DNA of 64,000 nt from Antrodiella citrinella (Eukaryota > Basidiomycota > Agaricomycetes > Polyporales > Steccherinaceae), in NCBI GenBank assembly GCA_004802725.1, contig SGPM01000062.1:1-64000 (forward strand), in the 5' to 3' direction. Below the pieces are notes generated by a model that saw only the letters and a program-made list of their open reading frames with translations, ran no database searches and was not told the DNA's origin. Positions 26,801 to 36,545 of the stretch are shown here, piece by piece. Position 1 is the stretch's first letter; the number at the start of each line of letters is the position of its first letter. The translations under genes were made by a program, and so were the position numbers.

Positions 26801-28879
26801 GGCATGGCGGCACTTCGTCTCGCTCAAGGGTTTCAGTTTGTCCTGCGACCTTCAAACATTCAAGGCTTGGCTGAAAGTGATCCAACGAACACTCTGAGGC
26901 GAAGCACTTCCTACGTGACGGACGATACTCTGGATCCCAAACCTGTGGGTGCGGCCGAGGTCCTCCAGACGCCTTACGACCCGGTCTATCTCAGTATGAG
27001 CAACGAGATCCATCGCATCTCATACTCTCAAGATTCCATACAAGTCCGGCGGTATGTGCGCCGGATGCCTCGAGCGCAACCTTTTGACTACAAGTGCCTC
27101 ATCTGGCCGAAGCTAGGGGTTGGATACACTGAATTGGTCACCTCGTTTGTTTCACATGGATTGGAGGATTACCGATGGAACAGGTGAGCTCCGTTCTTGC
27201 ATATCTTCTGAGTAGACGCTTAGATGAGACTATCTTCAGTCTCGACATGCTGGTGGCTGGGTATGAGAACCAGTCTAACGAATCACTACGTTACTGGCGC
27301 ACACGGTTTGTCGTGATCCCTACCGACGAGGGACCACAATCAAATGTCGGACCCGCTGGTGAGAAGCTCAATGAGGAAGAAATTCGTCTGATGGGTATGG
27401 ACAAACTTGCTGAATTGTTCTCTAAACTTCGCTGGCAACCACCCGAAGACAAGGGCAAACAAATGCCGCCCGTCCGATTCATCACCACCGATTTAGGGCC
27501 CGTTGCGTCGGTTCTAGACGAGTCTATCGTATCTCAACTCGACGATATCCATGCTGCAGGTCCACTCCGCAAGAAAATGAAGAGCGAGAAGGACGTGGCC
27601 GATATGTCTCTAATCGCAATCGCGAAAGCGATGCGAGAAGAAGACGGGGTTCCCATCAAGGAGCACAGGTGGCATGGTTCGAAGTATCCCAACTCCTTCA
27701 TCGGTGCTGATCTCGTCTCGTGGCTCGTCCGAGAGTTTCGGGATGTTTCAACTCGTGAACAGGCTACGGAGTGGGGTTCAAAGTTGCAAGAGCAAGGCCT
27801 TTTCGACCATTGTAGAGGTGCACATGGCTTCTTGGATGGGTACGTTCCCGACGGCCTTGGACCAATGCAGCGTAACATTTTCTGATGTTGACTATTATGA
27901 AGGCACTACTTCTACGCACTTCGAGGGGAGTACATCGTGCCTATGACCCCCAGGGGTGGATGGTTTGGAGTTCGTCCCAGTCGACTTGTATCTGGCGATG
28001 AGACAAAGGATCGTGCAGGGATAACATCCTCTCCCATCGCACGGACGTCTTTATCTGGGCGGAAATCCAAGAAGCGGCTCATTATGAGCCAGAGCATGGT
28101 TATAGACATTGACCCCAACAAGGTACGGCGATTATTACGTTTTCTTCTTTGTAGAAAGCTAACCCCGCACTTGACAACAGCGGAGTGGTCAGTCCGAGTG
28201 GGTAATCCTTCATCACGACATTATACACAACCCAGCCACCTGCTTCCATTTTGAATTTCAATGGATCGGGACAACAGCTCGGTGTATAGACGACCTTCTC
28301 CGTCAATGGACGCGAACGATCGAAAAGTATGGCCTCAAATTGGTGGAGGCCTACGTATCCCAGATTAGCGACATCCGTGAACGGAACCCCTTCCAATCGT
28401 GCTTCCCAATACCCCTCGCTATACCTCCTCCTTTCGTGAAGGACCTGAACCAACGTGTCCCGGAAGGTGCTCAGACCACGAATTACTTCGAGTCAGCTAT
28501 ATTGCGCAAGTTTGGATTCGTCTTGGACATCGAAGCAACGGAGCTCTACCCAGACCAAGTGGACGTCATCTACTCGTACCGACGTTCTGCATTCACCTAT
28601 TCACAATGGGTCCATCGGTCGGGCGTCGCTTTCGCGCAAGTCTTAGGAGGGTCCAAAGGATTCCTGTTCTTGACAAACAGGCTGATGGCTCCTGCGAAGA
28701 TAGGGTCAGCGTTGAAAGCTCAGCGTCCCTCTGTCACTGCTGAAGAGGTCCGTACAAAGCTGCAAACTTTTTGCTCGGATCTACCGTCGCTGGAGCGTTT
28801 CTATTTCGAGGAGTTGGCTGGTGTTTCTGTACACCCCCCAGTATCTGGGCTGGAGGACCCTCCTCCTCTGGACCTTTGA
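23860..28879 (+). CDS. IML1: Iml1/DEPDC5-like GATOR1 (SEACIT) subunit
   Basis: Start MSASRSESQVPNLRGRRRSN at 23860. The N-terminal region has DLIELVFQDQYLGRSEMWRL and VYRSLSAKVTMFIQVCRELW, the Iml1 family block. A long Ser/Thr-rich middle (about 25700-26500) precedes RRMPRAQPFDYKCLIWPKLG. A DEP domain follows (KEHRWHGSKYPNSFIGADLVSWLV, shown here as KYPNSFIGADLVSWLV), and the C-terminal domain is FEFQWIGTTARCIDDLL. The end is VHPPVSGLEDPPPLDL, stop 28877-28879. Length of well over 1,400 residues fits the family. Iml1 with Npr2/Npr3 is the GTPase-activating complex that switches off TORC1 at the vacuole when amino acids are scarce. No breaks seen; introns are mostly near the ends. Confidence 0.93.
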
Positions 28880-29017
28880 GGGTTGTTCTCAGTATCTTGT
28901 GTTGATCTAATGTATCTCAGTCGCTGTGTGTGGATGTTGTGTCTTATTTCTTCATATTACCTAGTAAATAATCGTGTTTGGCCTGGACCCTACGTAGTTG
29001 TCTGTTCAAGTCGTTGA

Positions 29018-31939
29018 CTACGCTTTTGAACTGACTGCAGGTCCTGTGTACTTCCCACTTCCCCTCGAAAACAAATCCTGGAACACACAACTATGAGACA
29101 AATCTCGTGCAGCGGCAGGACTAGAACATACCTTGATCATCCCTGACGAAATCATGATCAATGCTTCTCTACTTTCCCATAGAGGATACAACACGACGGT
29201 AACTGCAGACGCAAATGTCCAGATGACTCCAATCACAACCCATGCTGTGAGTCCTCGCACGCCGAATACCGTCTGGGCAAAGAAGAGTGGGAGCGGGATG
29301 ATCAGAAGCATGACGACCAGCTAATGGTTTCAATTTTCAGTACGGGCGTGACGGAACATTTTGTAGCAGACGCACGAGAATCACTGAGCTCCAAGCTGCG
29401 AATCTGAACGCCTTCTTCAACGCAACGGGGTCCAGCTCGTCGTCCTCTGGTTGTACGGAGACAACTTCGTCACTTGGTTGTACCTTCTTCTCGTCTTCGC
29501 TAATGCTGGGTGAACGGGAACTTGCGTGAGTTTGAGGTGCATTGATTGCACGGGTTATATCAAAATTAAAGTCTTCAGGCCACTGTGAGGACGTGGTATT
29601 TCAGCCTGGATTCACCAGAAATCTGAGAATAGAAATGACATACGAAGTAAGAGACCACGCAAGTGATGATGCCGCCTACTCCAATGGAAGCCAAATTTCC
29701 CGCAAGCATTTCGTTGTCGCCACCGGTGGTCTGGGATTTTGTTTCAACATCGATCAACGTAAGAAGGACCGCCAAGACCTACCGTGACGTTGATCACACC
29801 TCCATTCACTGTGGAAGTTGTTACGAGCCATGCGATCAAACCCATGCAGAAGCCGGTCACAGCACCGGTAATAGAGCCCCACTTGTTCGCTTTGCGCCAG
29901 GAAATAGCAAGAGCGATAGGAACAACAGCAGATCCCAGCACGACACCCATAAATTCCTGAGCGGGAACAGTTCAGCGATGCGTATGGTTGAAGTATTGGA
30001 GTTCTTCCTTACGTATAACCATCCCATTGAGATGCCAATGTAAAAGAAAATCAAGCCAAGAAGACCCATTACAAGAGCAAACAGTCCGACCTATCAATGT
30101 ATCATGAAGCACATTAGTTGGAATACTCAATTCAGGCGACGTGGTCAACATACCATCATATGCGACACCCTCAAAATTTGCTCCTCAGTAGCTTTGGGAT
30201 TGAAGTATTTCTACGCAAACTCAGCCCTCAATCACGGGTTGTTTATTCAGTCATGAGCACGCACCTTGTATACATCGTAAGTTAAAATACTGCTCACGGC
30301 AATGAGCTCGGCACTCGTTGCGCTCGTTACTGCGAGGAAAAGAACAACAAGTAAGATCGCAGCGCCGCCTTGACCGAGCAGAGCTGCAGCTGCGGCAGAG
30401 GCTGGGAGGCCAGCAGAAACGTCAGCGGGAGAGAGGACCCGCATTGACGGGTCGTTTCGCAATGCGACAGCTGACAAGCCAAGAGTCGTGGAGAACATGA
30501 ACGGAATGGCGAACCTAAATCCTGTTATTCGATATCGCTGCTGCTGAGTAGAAAAAAAACTCACCATGCCAGACCACCAATCAAATACGCTTTGACGCAT
30601 GTTGCAGGTCTACTAGCGATGGCGCGTTGCCAATACTGCTCATTTTGTGAGCATTTTACCGAATAACGTCTAGGTCGTTTGACTACTCACTGCCTGATCT
30701 TGGAACACAGTCGCAAAGTTCCCAATGACGTTGATGACACCGAATATGAGTCCATTCTTGCTCCTAATAGTCAAGTAGCTTCCGTGGGCGTTGCCAGAAA
30801 CTGGATTTATGATGGCTTGCTCGGCGAGAAGGCGATGCATTGCTGCAGGAGAGCCAATCTTGTCTGAGGTAGCGTAGGCTGTAAAGACAAATACGAAAAT
30901 CATCACGAATAGGACCGCGGTATGTGTACTGTTTCGTTTGATCATCAGCCTCTCACATGTGTCGGGACGTACGAACACTTACTAATCGCAAAGTAGTGTG
31001 GCTCGCATTCCGCCAACAACTACATAAATCGCAACTCCGAGAGGGATCAAGAAGCAAGCCTATGCTCATGAAGTGAGTACAAGTTGTTGACATGAATTAC
31101 AACTGAAGCGTACGGCAAGCGTGTTCATTCCGGTCAAAGCTGTAACTGTTGCCGAACCACCGAGGATGAGCATGGAGGATACAATGACGTTTGTGGCAAG
31201 GCTGTGGATATTAAGGAGTCATTGATACATACAGACGCGATCGCGTGACTGAACACATACCCGAAGAACATGAAGACTAAGTGTGCTGCACGTCCCCATC
31301 TAGCGTCGATTATCTCGAGCCACGTATGCGCATATGGTGCATTGCGCTTCAGTTTTGCTGCAAGCTATGTGCGGTCAGTCGATCATCCGGTCGAGAATTA
31401 AAAAACCATGAGACTTACCTGAGCAAAGAGAAGTACCTGCACAGTTGCACCTGCACCATACCACCAAGGGCCAGAGATACCATACTTGTATGCAACAGCA
31501 CTAGATTGAAGCTACGATCGTAGTTCGTCAACCCAAAAAGATTTCAGCGAGGAGTAGAGCGCTCACCAAAGTCGCTGCCCATGTCCAAGCAGATACGATA
31601 CCCGCAGCAATTAGACCTGGTTTCACGCTCCGAGATGCGCTATTGAATTCCTCAGAAGACTTTGGAGAGAATCCAGTGTACCGCGATTGGACTGCGGTGA
31701 GACCGATCATAAGAGCGCTGAAGAAGAGACCGATTCCTTTACAAAAGTCGTCTTCTGTGAATATGCTTCAGCTGAGATAGCGAGAAGACTAACCAACAAC
31801 TATAACAAGGTTTTTGTTGCATGAGTTTGATCGCAGTACTCAGCTGAGATGGACTGTACATACCGACGCCATAGCCTGCTCCCTGTGGCAGCACTGGAAC
31901 TTCCGCACTGATGGTGGAGTTGAATATGGTCGTAGACAT
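29018..31939 (-). CDS. DUR3: Dur3-like urea/polyamine transporter, sodium:solute symporter family
   Basis: Start [20 protein letters not shown] at 31939. Exons give a chain of membrane helices: [126 protein letters not shown], and [20 protein letters not shown]. The C-terminal exon ends [11 protein letters not shown], stop 29018-29020. The VQSRYTGFS and FQDQAYWQRAIA blocks are typical of fungal Dur3. The yeast protein imports urea and polyamines and is under nitrogen catabolite control. More than ten short introns. The promoter holds two GATA-type sites (separate entry). Confidence 0.92.
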
Positions 31940-32647
31940 CGTTCGCGAACCTCAAAGTATATGAAGAAGCACAGCGATGTTGCCAGTGGAACTCAAGTTC
32001 AGGAATCCCAACGATGATGGAGTTCGGGTTCCCGCATCTTATAAGAAAGCGTGAGACATGCGACGACCCGGGATCACAGACGATATCATCTACTTCTAGA
32101 AACTTAAAAGTTTCTTATCTGCAAGCTTTGGAGAGGCAGCGGGAGGATTCAATATGTCGAAGATAAGAGGCTTGCGGAAGACAGCTCACCTCAAGGTGCA
32201 GACATTCTCACAGCATAACAAGATGTCAGTCTCGACGTCTGCGCAAATCTGTCTATAGGTACGCAGGACTCAATGCCCAAGCCCCTTCTGACCACTAAGT
32301 GTATCTTGGGAGATACAGGGAACTGTTGGGGAACTGGAAGCTAAAGAACTTTTCCGGAGCGCCGACATGCCAGCGTATCAACGTTCAGGCATCATGCATA
32401 AATGTTTCACTTCAAATGTCACATGAGCACGAGAGGTCAACATGATAAGATGTGCGCACTCACAGGAATATGTACTGCAATTCATCGTCGCCGTCATAAG
32501 CCCAGTGTCTGAATTGGTCTGAACGCAGCGGCTCGCGAGACGAACTTGTCGATTACGTAAAGATATGCGATCGTGTACTCGGCATTTGCCGAATTTCAAC
32601 AGTGTTGCCCCGGCCGCAACGTTGAAACTTCCTCTTGACAATGGGTA
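31940..32647. other. Divergent intergenic region between DUR3 and the first ATG12
   Basis: About 700 bases holding both promoters. Apart from the GATA/palindrome cluster I see no further element. Confidence 0.5.
32098..32167. promoter_or_regulatory. GATA-factor sites and a perfect palindrome in the DUR3 promoter
   Basis: AGATAAG occurs at 32161-32167 (plus) and as its complement CTTATCT at 32114-32120. A perfect 18-bp palindrome (8-bp arms AGAAACTT/AAGTTTCT around AA) spans 32098-32115 and overlaps the second GATA site. They lie about 160-230 bases upstream of the DUR3 start. GATA motifs are bound by AreA/Gln3-type nitrogen regulators; use here is inferred. Confidence 0.45.
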
Positions 32648-32664
32648 ATGGCGGGCAGTCCTGA
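32641..32664 (+). promoter_or_regulatory. Upstream ORF overlapping the first ATG12 start codon
   Basis: An out-of-frame ATG seven bases before the ATG12 start opens a 7-codon ORF (MGNGGQS, then TGA) that overlaps the true start. The second ATG12 copy has the same arrangement at the same offset, so it may be functional. Confidence 0.45.
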
Positions 32665-33263
32665 GCCCCATAATCGCTCTCTGCCATCGGTATGGACGGC
32701 TGGCGATGCGGCAGCCAACATCCAAGAAGCCCTTGATGCGCTCGAAACCTATAGGAAGAAGGATCCGAACAAGGGTGCGTATTACCATGCTCATACTCTA
32801 CGACGGTATATTGAGACGGTCTATACATCACTCCTGTAGTGGTCGTTCGGTTCAAGGCTGTTGGAAATGCGCCAATCATGAAGCAGAACCTATACAAGAT
32901 CACCGCGTCGAATCGTTTCCAAGCGGTCATACAGTTCTTGAGGAAGGAGTTAGGATGGAAGGCAGGCGAACCTTTGGTACGTCACTTCCTTGTCTGCCAT
33001 ACAACTATGTCACTGATAGTGATTTGTTGGTCTGTTAGTTCACATATATCAATCTAGCGTTTGCGCCTGCTCCGGATGATACCGTTTCTAACTTGTTCAA
33101 GGTACGTAAAATATTGAGTGCTTGAACGTGAGCTGATACCGAGCGTCGTGCAGTCGTTTGCTACTGAGGGGCACCTGATAGTGAACTATAGGTATGTTTA
33201 TCCCTCATCTTACTCTCTCCGTGACTGACGATGCAATCTAGCACTACCGCTGCTTGGGGTTGA
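32648..33263 (+). CDS. ATG12: Atg12 ubiquitin-like autophagy modifier, tandem copy 1
   Basis: Five exons encode about 128 residues: [34 protein letters not shown], then [75 protein letters not shown], stop 33261-33263. The ubiquitin-like fold and the C-terminal Trp-Gly, which is joined to Atg5 by Atg7 and Atg10, are both intact. The Atg12-Atg5-Atg16 complex acts as the E3 for Atg8 lipidation in autophagosome formation. The first intron is 32775-32839. A second ATG12 gene follows about 530 bases on, in the same orientation, with the same intron positions. Confidence 0.95.
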
Positions 33264-33793
33264 TATTGCCGGTGTCCACTGGTCGGGACAGTGCTCATGC
33301 ATGGAAACCAGACTTTCTTCCATTGCAAGATCGCGAAGTGATGCGTGACTTGCACCCAGAGTATCGTAGGACGGCTTTATAATTCTCCACGCGTGGATTT
33401 CAATAGGAGCTGCTGGGGTCCTGTACGCTATCGTGTGTTCGTTGGTTTCGACACGAATCGGAATAGGATTGCCCTTCTCTTGGGGTACGCACACATAGAT
33501 GATGTCGGAATCTCGCTGAGCACATCTTTAAACTTGCCCGTCCGCAGGCCGTCGACCTGGAGAGAACTCGTTGATCTGAGCTAATACCATGAGAAGCCCC
33601 GACCGCGCGGAGCGCGGCCATGAGCAGTAGGTTTGGACTCGAGCCGCGCTACTTCATTCACAGAGTGGGAGGCTGTCAGTTCTCCGGGCGCGCTATCTGA
33701 CGAACATCCACTTCAAGAAGCTTTCGGTGTCCTAGTACCGCAGTACTTACTTGTCTATCGGCGAGACTCCACCTTGCGTCCTAGCAATGGACA
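33264..33793. other. Spacer between the two ATG12 genes
   Basis: About 530 bases, probably the 3' UTR of copy 1 and promoter of copy 2. No coding sequence recognised. Confidence 0.4.
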
Positions 33794-33804
33794 ATGGCGG
33801 GTAA
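33787..33804 (+). promoter_or_regulatory. Upstream ORF overlapping the second ATG12 start codon
   Basis: An ATG seven bases before the start codon gives a five-codon ORF (MDNGG, then TAA) overlapping the true start, mirroring copy 1 in position and in the NGG residues. Confidence 0.45.
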
Positions 33805-34404
33805 TCGAAAGCCCTACAATCGCTCTCTACCCCCTGCGTGGGCAGCACATGGCGATATACAAGAAGCTCTCGACGCCCTCGAGACGTATAGAAAGAAGGA
33901 TCCAAACAAAGGTAGTGTACTCATGAGTCGCATTCCAGGGTATACCAGGTCGAGGGTTCCTGATACGGTTTTTAAGTGATCGTTCGATTCAAAGCTGTCG
34001 GAAATGCACCAATCATGAAGACGAACCTATACCAGATCAATGCGTCGAATCGATTTCAGGCAGTCATACAGTTCGTGAGGAGACAACTTCAATGGAAAGC
34101 AGGCGATCCTTTGGTATGTCTCCCTTGCTTGAATTTATCCTACCGTATATATTTGTCGCTGATCATGTTTTCAGTTCACGTATATCAACCTAGCATTTGC
34201 TCCTGCGCCTGATGATACTGTTGCCAATCTGTACAAGGTGCGAGGAAGATCGAGTCATACAATTGAACGTGGGCTGATGTGGATCGTCCTGTAGTCGTTC
34301 GCTACTGACGGACATCTGATAGTAAACTATAGGTTTGTACAGCCTTCACTGTGTTTCTTTCCTTACTAATAGTCTCATGCAGCACTACCGCTGCTTGGGG
34401 TTGA
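33794..34404 (+). CDS. ATG12: Atg12 ubiquitin-like autophagy modifier, tandem copy 2
   Basis: Five exons encode about 125 residues: [38 protein letters not shown], then [75 protein letters not shown], stop 34402-34404. Over the ubiquitin-like core it differs from copy 1 at about 13 of roughly 104 positions, mostly conservatively, while the intron sequences have diverged. That pattern suggests both copies are under selection as proteins. The N-terminal tail is the most different part (three residues shorter, more basic). The conjugation Gly is intact, so loss of function is not apparent. Confidence 0.93.
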
Positions 34405-34680
34405 CAAAAAGATTGACTTATCTGACCTATTGGATTCGCATTCTGGTCGAATCGCAATTGGACGGCCTCGTGTTATGGTGTGGGTGCACATACAGCAATT
34501 CAACAGCAATGTGTGCTACATAGTGATAGTAACGTACATATCCAAGCGAGAAATTCCTCCATCTATTCTACAACACTTTCATCACTAGTTCGTGAACATA
34601 CAGCACATAGTCTACAACAGATCAGTAACGAAGGGCGAAATCGTGATACAACAGAAAGTGTCCGGGACCTTTTCCAAAGG

Positions 34681-36081
34681 TCACAACGCTGCACTTCCGT
34701 ATGTAGGAACCAGACCTTTTCTCGGCGATGGCTTCAATGGAATCTGTTCGTCGTCCTGAAAGAAGATGGGGTCCCGCTCCCCGTTCACCATCAAGTCTTC
34801 CTCGTCGTTTTCGTAGCCCATGTCTTCCTGCGCCCATCGCAGTAGTACATTCTCGCCTACTCGGAACCTCGTCAATGACGGACGCGATCTTATGAAGGCG
34901 ATCACCCGTCGCCTGACGGGGAGGGGAGGGTTATATGCCGTATACGCGACAAGGGCGACGATGGCCCTACGAAGAGAGTCATGATTCAGTATAGACTAAA
35001 GAAGATAGCTGGGAGTAACTGACGTCGAAGATAGAAACATAATCCAGCTGGCACGGGATGTCCGGTTTGAATAAGGCGGAAGATCTACTAGTTGCTCAGA
35101 GTCTCCCTCTTCGTTATCGGACGGCGGTGCTTCTTCGTCCGCAGGATCTGCCGGCGGAGGGGGCTCGTCCACAGGTTCGTTCGTAATCGTCTGGCCACAT
35201 GCATGCTTCGACTTCCACTGGAAAGCGTGCTGCCCTCCCCAGTTGTAAGCAAATGTGGGTGACGATGGCTGTGAGCGAGTGAGATGATAAGGAACTGTTT
35301 AGTTGGAAGGAGAGACACGGTACGGACCTCTTCGGCATCATGGTCACAAATAAACTGCATGTCGGCTATTTGCCGGAGATCGACATAACTTCCCCCATGG
35401 TATCGCACATGCAACATCCCTAGGTATATGAAGAGCTCAGATGCCTCTGTTTCGGGTGTGGTGGATCAAGGAAGACGTACTATGCCGAATGTCTCCTTTG
35501 GGGTATTGGGAGAGCTGCACCGTTACGTTCAGTGCAGTCTTGCCTTCCTCTGCCTCTTGTGCAGAGAGAGCGCTTTCTGGAAGAGCTATTCGTCCTGCGA
35601 CGGGCACCTTTTGCAATATGCGAGGGCGTTCATCCTCGTGCCCTGGTCGGGAATTATACACTGCAACTGTTCAATGAAAACGATCGGAGGATAGACGAGG
35701 TGAAACTCACTAGTCATACATATCCAGGTCCCCTCAGGACACTGAAAAATCCGTCGAATGTTATATCACGCCCAAACCTGACACCCATAACGAGAAAAAT
35801 ACCTGATATTGGTCTGACCAGCTCTCATTCCTAGGCAAGGGCCCGTTCAATGATATCTTGTACACGGTCTTCGTGACAGTCGGAGGAGTCTGCCTAACCG
35901 ATTCTACGGTCCAGCCGCCCGAATCCTTCCCAGCTTTCAAAATGGGACAGATATCAAAGGTTTGATCCTCCAAGGTGAATCGGCAGTGCTTCACAAGCTC
36001 TTCGTCTGCAGCGAGCGCTGTGACTGCGAGGAGAACGGGGACGAGAGAGAAAAGGAGGGCAGTCAGATACGCAAATGCCAT
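34681..36081 (-). CDS. ATG27: Atg27-like type I membrane protein of autophagy
   Basis: Start at 36081 with a signal peptide (MAFAYLTALLFSLVPVLLAV, cleavage near TALAADEE). The luminal mannose-6-phosphate-receptor-like domain has CRFTLEDQTFDICPIL, KISLNGPLPRNESW, CPEGTWICMT and CGQTITNEP. An acidic linker (EPPPPADPADEEAPPSD) precedes a weakly resolved membrane segment near 34915-35060. The cytosolic tail has FRVGENVLLRWAQEDMGYEN and ends LVPTYGSAAL, stop 34681-34683. Yeast Atg27 cycles between Golgi, vacuole and Atg9 vesicles and uses a C-terminal Tyr signal; a Tyr is kept here near the end. About five introns. It converges on the ATG12 pair. Confidence 0.82.
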
Positions 36082-36545
36082 AGCTGGACGTTGCTGAAGG
36101 GCAGCAGCAATGGCCGTGCGATCATGGGAAGGAACGAGGCTGAGATAGAGGATACCACAACCAAGACGCCAATGGAGTTCTTTTGGTGCCGGCCCGCCAA
36201 GCCTAGTCCCTCACGTGTCCCTGTACGCAGATTCTCGCTGTCACTTCTGGGAAACTACGCGTGCAGTTGGACTAAGATAGGTTCACTAGGACGAGGAAAG
36301 GAAAAAGAAACAAATGAGGATGTGGTTCAACGCAGCAATATTGTCTTGCGGCAGAATTGCCGCAATCCGCATACGGATCGTAAAGTACCCTTGTACAAAC
36401 AACAGTAAATAGCTCTGGAGGCGCAGAGTCAATCTTAGGCTGGGCAAACAGCAAGACAGAGTAGAGTGGGGGACAGGATCAATAAAACCCTTGAATGTGA
36501 ACAGCACTACAGATACAATTTGTTATTCAATCTGGAAACTTACGG
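36082..36545. other. Intergenic: ATG27 promoter and DPP III 3' region
   Basis: About 460 bases with no recognised element. Open frames on both strands lack family resemblance. Confidence 0.4.
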
